The notes beneath the pieces were generated by a model. The model saw only the letters and a program-made list of their open reading frames with translations, did not search any database and was not told the origin of the DNA. The position numbers and the translations under genes are program-made. Shown here piece after piece: positions 1-8,532 of a stretch of DNA of 17,873 bases (position 1 is its first letter; each line of letters starts with the position of its first letter). This DNA comes from FEN-1297 sp964498065 (GTDB lineage Bacteria; Bacteroidota; Ignavibacteria; Ignavibacteriales; Ignavibacteriaceae), in contig CAZCFZ010000076.1 of assembly GCA_964498065.1 (NCBI GenBank), positions 1 through 17,873 on the forward strand. The letters run 5' to 3'.

Positions 1-266
1 TATTAATATAATTTTTTATTATTCTATGGTTACCTTTTATTATGACCCAACACGCGATAGACATTGTAAGTTCCGAAAATAATATTTGAAGAATATTTTT
101 AAGTATTTAAATAAAATTATTTTTAATTTGTAGTATATTTTAATAGTGTTGATATTATAAAATGCGGGAAGATGTAATGGGATTGCGGAAAATGAGGGAA
201 CAAATCGTAACCAATTCAAAAGATTAGACAATAAATCATAAAAAATATTCTCGGATAATTAAAATA

Positions 267-3200
267 TTGAAATATCTTACTGTAATATTTTTTTCATGTC
301 TGGTGAACTTATCAGCACAGAATTTTATTTTTAATAATTATTCAATGTCCGACGGTCTGCCAGATGATCATGTAAAATGCATTATACAAGACCGGAACGG
401 TTTTATTTGGTTTGGGACACAGGATGGTCTGACAAGATTCGATGGGTATGAAATGAAGAATTATAAAAACGACCCCAATAATCCTCAGTCATTATCAAAT
501 AACGGTATATGGGCCTTGCATGAAGGAAATTCAGGTATTATCTGGATCGGAACCCAAAATGGAGATTTAAATAAATATAATCCGAGGAATAACACATTTG
601 AACATTGGAGTATTTGCAATAATAAAAATGCAGAGAACTACATCTCATGCCTTTTTGAGGATTATAAAAAAAATATCTGGATAGGAACTTATAATAAGGG
701 CCTCTATAAATTTAATCCTAAAGACAATTCTATTGAACATTGGCAGCATAATGATAACAATGCAAATTCTTTAAGCAATGATTTTATAAACGCAATAGTA
801 TCGGATAATGAAGGAAATTTATGGATAGGTACTTATTCGGGATTAAATAGATTTAATCCTAAGCGGAATAAGCATTTGTTTAAAAAATACTTTGCAGATA
901 AAACAAATCCTAACTCATTAACTAGTAATCTTATATGGAATATAACAAAATCAAGTATTGATTCTGATATCCTTTACATTGCAACATATAGAGGACTTAC
1001 AATATTCAACTTAAAGAATAAAAAGTTTAAAAAGATTTTGCTTATTAAGAATCCTTCAAACCAGTTTTCCAACAGTATAGGTTCGATTATCGAAAAAAAG
1101 AAAGGCAATGAAATTGAATTATGGATTGGAGGTTATGGCGGATTAATTAGGTATAATATATCAAAAGATCAGACAAGCCAGTGGCACTATGATCATAAAA
1201 ATCCGGGAAGTTTGATTAATGAACAAATAAACGATTTGTTAATGGATAAATCCGGAGTCATATGGATAGCAACAGAAGGCGGGGTAAGTTCATTATCTTC
1301 TAAAAGATTTAAATTTAATAATAATAAGCTGCAAAATTTCTCCGAACAAGATAGATCTATCATTGATGAGTCGGATATTCATTCCATTGTTGAAACAAGA
1401 AATACAGATATTTATATAGGTACCTCGCAAGGATTAAAAAATATCTCAAGAAAGAATGGTAATTCAAAATTAAAATCCGTATCTCAATTAAAAGATGTAA
1501 ATATCTGGTGCTTGGCTGAAGGCAATTCAAATAATTTATGGATTGGAACTTACGGCAAAGGATTATATAATCTTGACATGGCTTCGTTAAGAGTTAATCG
1601 TTTTGAGTTTTCTTCCCCGACAGATAGAGCAACACCTTATAATTATGTTAAATCAGTTTATGAGGATACCAAAGGAATTGTATGGGTAGGATTCTGGGGC
1701 GGCGGATTAGCAATTTTAGATCCCAAAACCGGCATTCAAAGAATTTTCAGAAAAGAAGTGAAATCATCTTCTACAATAAGCTTCAATGATGTCTGGAAAA
1801 TTTATCAGGATAGCTTCGGTAGAATATGGATAGGGACAAACGGCGGAGGATTAAATCTTTATGAGAATAACAACGGAGATAATTTTTACAGATTATCGGA
1901 AGGCAATACTAAAATAATCTGCAACAATGTCTTATCAATTTGCGAACAAAGGATTAATAATAATCATGATAATTCAACTATACTTTGGATCGGAAGCACG
2001 GAAGGTTTGATAAAGTTGAAGGTAAAAAACATAAAAAATTATCATGATATAAAAGATATAATAATAAATTCGGAACAGTATACTACAAAGAACGGTCTTT
2101 CAAATGAAGTCATATCCCAAATTATTCAGGACAATTCAGGAGACCTCTGGCTTGCAACCAATAACGGATTGACAAAGTTCAATATCAGAGAAAAAAAGTT
2201 TGTTAACTTTTCAACATTTGACGGATTAACGGGAAACGACTTTAGTTCCGGTGCATTGTTAAAAAGCCGGGAAGGATTTATTTATGCCGGCAATAACAAA
2301 GGACTAAATATTTTCAATCCTGATGAAATACAATTATCCGGTTACCATCCTCAGATAATATTTACCGATTTTCATATTCAGCATAAACAAGTACAAATTT
2401 CTAATAAATCTCCGTTAAAAGAAAATATCCTTTTTACAAAACAAATTACTTTAAATTACAATCAGAATACATTTACGCTTTATTTTTCATCACCGGATTA
2501 TAATGCATCTCAGCTTATTGATTACTCATATTTTATGGACGGATTTGATAAAGAATGGTCCACACCCGATCATCATAATTATGCAGCCTATACAAATTTA
2601 GATCCGGGCAATTATACTTTGAAAGTCAAAGCTACAAACAGCGATGAAATTTGGAATAAAATACCGGCCGAAATCCGGATTATAATAAATCCGCCGTGGT
2701 GGAAAACAACATGGGCATATGCCGCTTATATTTTCCTTATTATTGCAGGGCTTTTAGCAATAACCAAATTTCAAATAAATCGAACCGAATTGAGGAATGA
2801 ACTTAAGATGCGTGAATTTGAAGCGAAGAAACATCAAGAACTTGAAAATCTGAAATCCCGATTTTTTGCAAATCTTTCGCATGAATTTAGAACTCCTCTA
2901 ATGTTGGTTAAAGGACCAATTGAGCAGCTAATAAATAATTACTCTAAACAAGGAGGAAATGGTCAACTAGAACAATTGCAAATGATCCGGAACAACAGTC
3001 AAAAACTTCAAAATTTAATTGATCAATTACTGGAGCTTTCCCAGTTGGAATCTGCGTCTATTCCTCTAAAAGCTAAAAAAGAAAATTTGATTTTACTTAT
3101 TAGAGGCATTGTTACTTCTTTTGAATATATGGCAGATCAGAAGAATATTAAACTTATACTTAATAGTACTAAAGATATAATGACAGTTTGGGTCGACAAA

Positions 3201-4493
3201 GATAAACTTGAAAAAATAATTAACAACCTTTTATCGAACGCTTTTAAATTCACAAAGGAGAATGGAATTGTTTCCGTCAATATCGACACCGACAAAACAA
3301 AAGCAGAAGCGCAAATTAAAATATCCGATACGGGAATCGGAATACCGGAAGAAAAGTTGGGGAAAATTTTTGATCGTTTTTACCAGGCAGATGATTCGTC
3401 CCGTAAATCATATGGAGGTTCGGGGATAGGATTAGCTTTGGTTAAAGAATTAATTGAGCTTCATAAGTGGAAAATTTCTGTTAGAAGTGAAGTTGACAAA
3501 GGGACTGAATTTACTTTAAGTATTCCACTTGAGGATTCTTACCTTGAAGAAAGCGAGAAAGATTATACTGAAAGTATTGGAGCCGAAAATTCGCTTATTA
3601 GTCAATGTATACCTGTAGTCTCTTTTACAAATGAAATCCAACCGGCAAATGGTGGATCTAAGGATAATCAAAAAGATTCACAAAAGAATATTTCAATATT
3701 AATAGTCGAAGATTCGAAGGATGTAAGAAAATATTTATCGGAACTTCTTAGGTCGAATTCTTATTCGATTAAATTAGACAAACATAAAATAGCGGAACAG
3801 ACTTCTATGCAACTGGAAATTTACGAAGCGGAAAACGGAGAAGCCGGATTACAGGCGGCTATTGAAAAAATGCCTGACTTAATTATTAGCGATATTATGA
3901 TGCCTGTTATGGACGGTATAGAATTCTGTCAAAAGATAAAAGCTAATTGGGAAACTTCTCATATCCCGGTAATTCTTCTAACTGCAAAAGCTTCTTCTGA
4001 AAGTAAAATAGAAGGACTGGAAACCGGCGCCGATGATTATTTAACCAAACCGTTTGATTCTAAGGAACTTTTTGTAAGAATAAAAAATCTTTTAGAGCAG
4101 CGTAGAAAATTACGCGAAAAATTTTCGAAAGAAGTAAGAATTAATACCGAATCGATGACTACTAATTCAATTGATAATGAATTTTTAAACAAAGCACTTT
4201 CAATAGCAGAAGAAAATATTTCAAATTCACAATTTAATTCCGAATCATTTGCTGAAAAGATGTTTGTCAGTAAAAGCCAGCTTAATCGTAAACTGCAGGC
4301 ATTAACCGGCCGCGGTCCTGCAGAATTTGTACGGATTATTCGTCTTAAACGTGCTGCGCAGCTTTTATTGGAAAGACAATTTAGTGTAACGCAAGTTGCT
4401 TTTGAAGTAGGCTTTAATAGCCCTTCTCATTTTACTAAAGCATTTCAACAGCAGTACAGCTGCCTTCCTTCTGAATTTACATCTAAAGTATAA
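267..4493 (+). CDS. Hybrid two-component system regulator (HTCS): periplasmic beta-propeller sensor, histidine kinase, receiver, AraC-type HTH
   Basis: This one-protein signalling system senses a ligand in the periplasm and controls transcription in the cytoplasm. The 1408 residues start with a signal peptide or anchor (about 1-18). Fourteen W-x-G-T-type Reg_prop blades follow, enough for two seven-bladed propellers, then a Y_Y_Y domain ending in NPPWWKT and one membrane segment (about 814-836). The kinase has its H-box at His872 (SHEFRTPL), N-box around N987-N991, G1 box DTGIGIP at 1021-1027 and G2 box GGSGIGLAL from 1050. The receiver has acidic E1148/D1149, phospho-acceptor D1209, T1239 and K1261. 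An AraC-type double HTH fills about 1328-1405. The start is TTG: an in-frame stop lies at 225-227 and the next Met would remove the signal peptide. The receiver has about 15 extra residues between alpha-1 and beta-2. Known family members in Bacteroides control polysaccharide loci, but none is visible here. The family call is secure; the ligand is unknown. Confidence 0.96.
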   Translation: MKYLTVIFFSCLVNLSAQNFIFNNYSMSDGLPDDHVKCIIQDRNGFIWFGTQDGLTRFDGYEMKNYKNDPNNPQSLSNNGIWALHEGNSGIIWIGTQNGDLNKYNPRNNTFEHWSICNNKNAENYISCLFEDYKKNIWIGTYNKGLYKFNPKDNSIEHWQHNDNNANSLSNDFINAIVSDNEGNLWIGTYSGLNRFNPKRNKHLFKKYFADKTNPNSLTSNLIWNITKSSIDSDILYIATYRGLTIFNLKNKKFKKILLIKNPSNQFSNSIGSIIEKKKGNEIELWIGGYGGLIRYNISKDQTSQWHYDHKNPGSLINEQINDLLMDKSGVIWIATEGGVSSLSSKRFKFNNNKLQNFSEQDRSIIDESDIHSIVETRNTDIYIGTSQGLKNISRKNGNSKLKSVSQLKDVNIWCLAEGNSNNLWIGTYGKGLYNLDMASLRVNRFEFSSPTDRATPYNYVKSVYEDTKGIVWVGFWGGGLAILDPKTGIQRIFRKEVKSSSTISFNDVWKIYQDSFGRIWIGTNGGGLNLYENNNGDNFYRLSEGNTKIICNNVLSICEQRINNNHDNSTILWIGSTEGLIKLKVKNIKNYHDIKDIIINSEQYTTKNGLSNEVISQIIQDNSGDLWLATNNGLTKFNIREKKFVNFSTFDGLTGNDFSSGALLKSREGFIYAGNNKGLNIFNPDEIQLSGYHPQIIFTDFHIQHKQVQISNKSPLKENILFTKQITLNYNQNTFTLYFSSPDYNASQLIDYSYFMDGFDKEWSTPDHHNYAAYTNLDPGNYTLKVKATNSDEIWNKIPAEIRIIINPPWWKTTWAYAAYIFLIIAGLLAITKFQINRTELRNELKMREFEAKKHQELENLKSRFFANLSHEFRTPLMLVKGPIEQLINNYSKQGGNGQLEQLQMIRNNSQKLQNLIDQLLELSQLESASIPLKAKKENLILLIRGIVTSFEYMADQKNIKLILNSTKDIMTVWVDKDKLEKIINNLLSNAFKFTKENGIVSVNIDTDKTKAEAQIKISDTGIGIPEEKLGKIFDRFYQADDSSRKSYGGSGIGLALVKELIELHKWKISVRSEVDKGTEFTLSIPLEDSYLEESEKDYTESIGAENSLISQCIPVVSFTNEIQPANGGSKDNQKDSQKNISILIVEDSKDVRKYLSELLRSNSYSIKLDKHKIAEQTSMQLEIYEAENGEAGLQAAIEKMPDLIISDIMMPVMDGIEFCQKIKANWETSHIPVILLTAKASSESKIEGLETGADDYLTKPFDSKELFVRIKNLLEQRRKLREKFSKEVRINTESMTTNSIDNEFLNKALSIAEENISNSQFNSESFAEKMFVSKSQLNRKLQALTGRGPAEFVRIIRLKRAAQLLLERQFSVTQVAFEVGFNSPSHFTKAFQQQYSCLPSEFTSKV

Positions 4494-4538
4494 TTCAGGT
4501 AAAGTAATTCAAATTCAACAATATAAAATATCTTAATA

Positions 4539-4594
4539 GCCATTTACTGTCACTATGTTGCCATTCGATAGTCATTCATTGTCATTAGGTCATA
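4539..4594 (+). repeat. Helically phased direct-repeat array, G-Y-C-A-Y-T units
   Basis: Six hexamers of the form GYCAYT start at 4539 (gccatt), 4549 (gtcact), 4560 (gccatt), 4571 (gtcatt), 4581 (gtcatt) and 4589 (gtcata). The steps are 10, 11, 11, 10 and 8 bp, so the first five lie on one face of the helix. Phased GTCA repeats of about 11 bp are known from PhoB/OmpR-family binding boxes, but that family is not encoded here. The array starts 45 bases after the HTCS stop codon and lies about 115 bases before the next ORF. A multi-subunit operator or activator site is inferred, not shown. Confidence 0.5.
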
Positions 4595-4616
4595 TTTCTC
4601 TTGTAAAAAAAATGAT

Positions 4617-4652
4617 TTTGAATCGAAATCGCTAAAATTTGAATCAATTTCG
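4617..4652 (+). promoter_or_regulatory. 15-bp direct repeat at a 21-bp period, candidate AraC-type operator
   Basis: The 15-mers at 4617-4631 and 4638-4652 both begin TTTGAATC and end TCG, with 12 of 15 positions identical, and they lie exactly 21 bp apart. A 21-bp spacing of direct half-sites is the classical arrangement for AraC-family regulators (araI1 and araI2). The HTCS gene just upstream ends in an AraC-type HTH. The site lies just before a candidate promoter for the next genes. In AT-rich DNA a short repeat can arise by chance, so binding by the HTCS is inference. Confidence 0.4.
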
Positions 4653-4676
4653 ACAGTTAGGCTGCTTGTTAAAAAC

Positions 4677-4684
4677 TAATTTTG
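4677..4684 (+). promoter_or_regulatory. Candidate Bacteroidota-type -7 box (TAATTTTG)
   Basis: The octamer matches the TAnnTTTG -7 consensus known from Bacteroides and Flavobacterium. It sits 24 bases before the small ORF and 25 bases after the 21-bp-period repeat. I see no TTTG -33 partner at the usual distance, which would fit an activator-dependent promoter but also fits chance. The consensus may not hold in this lineage. Confidence 0.25.
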
Positions 4685-4707
4685 TCCATCACCTAAATTA
4701 AATTTTT

Positions 4708-4824
4708 ATGAAAAATACTATCGAAGAAATTAAAAAGAAAGAAAGACGTATTTCAATTATTATAAATATTATAATTTTTATTGTATGCCTGACAATTATT
4801 GTACTGGTCTTTAATCTTCTCTAA
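4708..4824 (+). CDS. Small single-membrane-segment protein (38 aa)
   Basis: This short ORF is not recognised as a known family. It encodes a charged, amphipathic N-terminus (about residues 1-14, Lys/Glu/Arg-rich) followed by about 24 almost unbroken hydrophobic residues (15-38, Ile/Val/Leu/Phe with one Cys and one Asn) that end at the stop codon. That layout is a tail-anchored or single-pass small membrane protein with its charged part in the cytoplasm. ATG is the start; no clear Shine-Dalgarno is visible, only an A/T-rich leader. It lies 46 bases upstream of the secreted propeller gene on the same strand and downstream of two repeat arrays, so co-transcription is likely. AT-rich DNA readily encodes Ile/Phe/Leu runs by chance, so the coding call is moderate. 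Confidence 0.45.
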   Translation: MKNTIEEIKKKERRISIIINIIIFIVCLTIIVLVFNLL

Positions 4825-4859
4825 AAATATTAAATGGGAAATATTCTTTAAAAATATAC

Positions 4860-4865
4860 AGGGAG
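4860..4865 (+). promoter_or_regulatory. Ribosome binding site deciding the ATG start at 4871
   Basis: AGGGAG stands 5 bases before ATG 4871, which begins a clear signal peptide. The frame is open further upstream to a TTG at 4799, but that start has no such site and would bury the signal peptide. Confidence 0.75.
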
Positions 4866-4870
4866 TTATA

Positions 4871-7441
4871 ATGAAAAAATCTGCTTCAATTTTTTATGCT
4901 TGCATTTTCTTAATAACATTTTTCTCATATTCGAATGCACAATGGGTTCAAACCGGACCTTCGGGCGGTTTTATTAACAAATTCTATGCAAGTGGCAATA
5001 AAATTTATGCTGCCGCTTACGGCGGAGTTTTGATTTCCACTGATTACGGCTTGACTTGGAGTCATTCAAATTGGGGATTCTTAGATGGTGATGTACGATC
5101 AGTTGTCATTACCAGTACTAAGGTATATGCAGGAACTTATTTTAGCGGTGTTTATTTAAAAGATCTAAACGGATTGACCTGGACACAGTCTTCGCTTACA
5201 AACCAAACAATTTCTTGTCTAACAGCTATGGGCGACAATGTTTTTGCCGGGACATATTCATCAGGAGTTTTTTTATCCACGGATAACGGTTCAACCTGGA
5301 ATCAAATGAATAACGGCCTAACTGATTATCAGGTTGAATGCTTTGCTGTTCTCGGTACAAAAATCTTTGCCGGAACATCAAGCCAGGTCTTTGTCTCTAC
5401 GGATATGGGTGCAAACTGGACATCCGCAAATAAAGGACTTCCGAACAATGATGTTATTACTCTTGCAGTAAACGGAACTGATCTTTATTCGGGAGTTTCG
5501 GGCGGCGGAGCTTATATCTCTACTGATGAGGGACAAAACTGGGATCAACTAGGTACTTGCCCAACTCACTATGTTTATTCATTCGCGTTTAACGGGTCAA
5601 AAGTTTATGCTGCAGGACAAAAAGTTTGTGTTACCTCAGATGGTGGTGTAAATTGGGCAGATATTTCAACTTATAATACCGATGGTTTACCATGGACAAA
5701 TATTCAAGCAATATGTTATGTCGGAGGAAATCTTGTTGCCGGAGATAATGCAGTAAATGTTTCTTCAGGAATATATGTATCCAGCAACGAAGGTTCAGAT
5801 TGGACAAGCAGGAATCTCGGCGTACCTAATTATTGTGCGAACGGTATAGCCGCTAATAATGATAATATTGTAATTGCAACCGGCGGCGGAGTCTTTTTTT
5901 CCACTAATGAAGGAACAGAATGGAATGACCCCACAATGCACGGAGATCATCGCTGGGCCGAATTTTCTACTGTTTCTTTTAACAAAAATAATTACGCTTA
6001 TGCAGGCGATGTAAACGGGTTTGTTTATGTTTCAAATGACGGCGGAAAAGAATTTACACTGCTGAATCAAATTGAAGACGGAGCTACTGTTACTTCATTT
6101 GCATTTTTAGGAACTAAAGTTTTTGCATCTACAAAACCGAATGAAGCAGATGTTGCCGGCGGCGTTTATATGTCAAATGATTCTGGGGCAACTTGGATGC
6201 CGGTAGTTAACGGCCTGCCGACCATTGCCCAAGGAAATACTAATATTTCAGCATTAGCTGCAATCGGAACATATCTTTTTGCGGGAACGGGTCACGGCGT
6301 TTTTCTTTCAACTAATAATGGAACTGACTGGTCAAATATAAATAACGGATTGTCAGCTTCAGAAGTTTATTCGCTTAAAGTTAATGGAAATGATCTCTTT
6401 GCCGGAACTGATGACGGAGTATTTAGTACAAGTAATAACGGTACTATCTGGAAAGCGGTTGGTACTGGTTTATCCTCTAAAATATTAATCAATTACCCGA
6501 TACATTCCAGCAGCAGTGGTGATAATTTAAACCGTGCTTTTTATATTACAGATTATCCTGGTACTTCTTTATCTAAAGTTACCTTGTACTTTTCTTCAAC
6601 TACTAGTGAAGCTTACACTATACAACTGCAAGCTTTGAATTCAACTTTTGATGGTACTTTGATCGGCCAAGCCACGGCAAGCTTTTCATCTTCAACTAGT
6701 ATTTATGATCATAAAGCGGCTACTTTTAATTTCAACAATACACCCGTTACAAAAGGACAAATAGTTGCTTTTAAATTGAGTAAAGTATCCGGCGGTAGCG
6801 GAAGTGTTTATTTTTGTACTATTGGTGATACCGGCAGCACAGCAACCAAAGTCTTTGAAACAGAGGATACTACACCCCCGCTAAGCACGCTAAGACGTCG
6901 CGCCATTGCCATAAAAGTTGATAGCGGATTAAGTACAAATGTTACATCTCTTGCTGTAATTGATACAAATATTTTTGCCGGAACAGATGGACAAGGCGTA
7001 TTCAGATTCATAAACAATGATTCAAGCTGGATCAATGCTGGTATGAATGGAAATTATATAACAGCATTTGCCGTTGTTAATGATACTTTATTTGCCGCAG
7101 CTAATAATAATTCCGTTTGGAAAAGTAGAATCCCCAATTTAATTACCGATGTTAAATGGACTAGGAATGAAATTCCCGGCGGATTTTCTCTTTCACAAAA
7201 CTATCCAAATCCTTTTAACCCATCTACTTCAATTGAATTTCATATAAAGGAATATGGACATGTTACGCTAAAAGTATATGATATACTGGGAAGAGAAATT
7301 ACCACTTTAATTAATGAAAATAAGCCTTCCGGTAATTATAAAATAGAATTTAATGCTCGTAAACTTTCAAGTGGAATCTATTTTTACAAACTGCAGACTA
7401 ATAAATATTCCGAGACTAAAAAAATGATGCTGCTGAAGTAA
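4871..7441 (+). CDS. Secreted beta-propeller (BNR/Asp-box-like) protein with T9SS type A sorting domain
   Basis: The protein has 856 residues and begins with a signal peptide ending near S-N-A-Q (about residue 24). About a dozen repeats follow, each with an A-G-T strand and then a turn of the form S-T-D/N-x-G-x-x-W, as in BNR/Asp-box or sortilin-like propellers. At about 537-685 the repeats are interrupted by a Ser/Thr-rich, beta-rich segment that may be a jelly-roll or other beta-sandwich. Two more degenerate blades follow. The last ~85 residues are a type A Por/T9SS sorting domain (NYPNPFNP at 777-784, then a beta-sandwich ending KKMMLLK), which directs export across the outer membrane and usually surface attachment. 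It follows the HTCS gene and the small membrane ORF and ends at a strong terminator. No catalytic motif is visible; binding or adhesion is the safe guess. The start rests on the AGGGAG site and the signal peptide. Confidence 0.93.
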   Translation: MKKSASIFYACIFLITFFSYSNAQWVQTGPSGGFINKFYASGNKIYAAAYGGVLISTDYGLTWSHSNWGFLDGDVRSVVITSTKVYAGTYFSGVYLKDLNGLTWTQSSLTNQTISCLTAMGDNVFAGTYSSGVFLSTDNGSTWNQMNNGLTDYQVECFAVLGTKIFAGTSSQVFVSTDMGANWTSANKGLPNNDVITLAVNGTDLYSGVSGGGAYISTDEGQNWDQLGTCPTHYVYSFAFNGSKVYAAGQKVCVTSDGGVNWADISTYNTDGLPWTNIQAICYVGGNLVAGDNAVNVSSGIYVSSNEGSDWTSRNLGVPNYCANGIAANNDNIVIATGGGVFFSTNEGTEWNDPTMHGDHRWAEFSTVSFNKNNYAYAGDVNGFVYVSNDGGKEFTLLNQIEDGATVTSFAFLGTKVFASTKPNEADVAGGVYMSNDSGATWMPVVNGLPTIAQGNTNISALAAIGTYLFAGTGHGVFLSTNNGTDWSNINNGLSASEVYSLKVNGNDLFAGTDDGVFSTSNNGTIWKAVGTGLSSKILINYPIHSSSSGDNLNRAFYITDYPGTSLSKVTLYFSSTTSEAYTIQLQALNSTFDGTLIGQATASFSSSTSIYDHKAATFNFNNTPVTKGQIVAFKLSKVSGGSGSVYFCTIGDTGSTATKVFETEDTTPPLSTLRRRAIAIKVDSGLSTNVTSLAVIDTNIFAGTDGQGVFRFINNDSSWINAGMNGNYITAFAVVNDTLFAAANNNSVWKSRIPNLITDVKWTRNEIPGGFSLSQNYPNPFNPSTSIEFHIKEYGHVTLKVYDILGREITTLINENKPSGNYKIEFNARKLSSGIYFYKLQTNKYSETKKMMLLK

Positions 7442-7452
7442 TTTAGAAGAAT

Positions 7453-7488
7453 TTCGGGTGAGCAGCAACTCACCCGAATTTAATTTGA
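7453..7488 (+). terminator. Intrinsic terminator after the propeller gene
   Basis: A 10-bp perfect stem (7453-7462 with 7469-7478, core CGGGTGAG/CTCACCCG) closes a 6-base loop (CAGCAA) and is followed by a T-rich tail. It begins 12 bases after the stop codon and separates the HTCS/propeller region from the seven-gene cassette. Confidence 0.85.
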
Positions 7489-7549
7489 TTAATATCGGTG
7501 CGGTTTTTATTAAAAATAAAGTCGAGTGAATGACTAAAGGGAGAAAATA

Positions 7550-8512
7550 ATGAAAAGTAATTTTACGTTAATTCTAATTTTAATAGTGAACTCAGTTCTA
7601 AAATCTCAAACAGCACCGGAAAAATATACAGCTAAAATTCCTGCATTACCTCAAAATGCATGTTCTCTTAAAGGAATAGAAAAAACAGCATTCCTGGAAA
7701 AAGTAAACAAATTGGATGAAGAATTAAAAAGTGAAATTTCCCCTAAGGAAAAATCTGCTGAAGACAAATACAAAAGCTCTGCTGAGCAGATGAAACAGAA
7801 CTTATCAAAACAATATGGTTTATCTACAGAAGATATGAAAAAGCTTCAGAGCGGTAAATTAAGTGAATCCGAAAAAAGAGCATTAGCTGATAAGATGCTT
7901 CAAAAAAAAGCAAATATTTCGTTAGAAGAAGCGGAAAGAGTGGGAAAAATGAGTAAGGCAGGTCAGAAGGCCTGGGCTGAAGGTTACTCTACAGAGCAGA
8001 TGGCCAATGTTCAGGCAAATCCAGATACGTTTAAAACGGAACAAAATAAAAATATGAAGAATTATGAACTCGCGAAACAGCAAAGTTTGCTAATAAAAAA
8101 AATCCATGCTGCCGATGATAAATATATGGAACAAATAAAAGAACTCGATAAAAAAGATTCCATTGCAACAAAAGAATTAAATGCAAAAAGAAAACCTCTA
8201 ATGGATGAATATGCAAATTCAGATAATACGGATGAAATTATTTCAAAGGTCAGAACACTCGAACATAATTATTGCAATAAACTAACACCTGAATATTTTA
8301 AAATATTAAATGATAGACTGATTACTTTAAAGAGGTCCTTGCCCGATTATGAAAAGCTTGAAGAGGTTAATTCTAAATTAAATCAATCGACCATGGGAGT
8401 TGACAAAGATTTATCCGAACCTGGATTGATTTCTCTGCAGGCAATTGAGAGTTATGTTTCTCTATTAAAATCAGCATTCAAATATGCGAATTATACTTTC
8501 CCTGAAGAATAA
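7550..8512 (+). CDS. Exported, charged, largely alpha-helical protein of unknown function
   Basis: I do not recognise a family for this 320-residue protein. A signal peptide (about residues 1-20, ending K-S-Q) is followed by a mature part rich in Lys, Glu, Ser and Gln. Runs such as EEAERVGKMSKAGQKAWAEG and KIHAADDKYMEQIKELDKK point to long helices or coiled coil over about 45-240. There are two Cys, in NACSL (near residue 38) and HNYCNKL. The start has a good site (AAAGGGAG) 5-6 bases before the ATG. It is the first of seven same-strand genes coding for exported products, directly after a terminator, so it probably leads the transcript. The next gene starts 20 bases after its stop. It may be a scaffold or chaperone-like periplasmic protein, but nothing in the sequence proves that. 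Confidence 0.85.
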   Translation: MKSNFTLILILIVNSVLKSQTAPEKYTAKIPALPQNACSLKGIEKTAFLEKVNKLDEELKSEISPKEKSAEDKYKSSAEQMKQNLSKQYGLSTEDMKKLQSGKLSESEKRALADKMLQKKANISLEEAERVGKMSKAGQKAWAEGYSTEQMANVQANPDTFKTEQNKNMKNYELAKQQSLLIKKIHAADDKYMEQIKELDKKDSIATKELNAKRKPLMDEYANSDNTDEIISKVRTLEHNYCNKLTPEYFKILNDRLITLKRSLPDYEKLEEVNSKLNQSTMGVDKDLSEPGLISLQAIESYVSLLKSAFKYANYTFPEE

Positions 8513-8532
8513 AGATTAACAATACCTACATT

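Noticed and set aside
40..231. Minus-strand open frame of 63 codons in the leading intergenic stretch
   Set aside because: It is very AT-rich with Ile/Lys/Phe/Tyr runs, no ribosome site and no recognisable domain. It looks like chance; I see nothing supportable in 1-266.
4799..4870. Extended TTG start for the propeller protein
   Set aside because: The extra 24 residues precede a perfect signal peptide, overlap the small membrane ORF and lack a ribosome site, while AGGGAG sits before ATG 4871.
6808..7035. Minus-strand open frame inside the propeller gene
   Set aside because: It is antisense to a well-supported coding sequence, with no ribosome site or domain; a shadow of the real frame.
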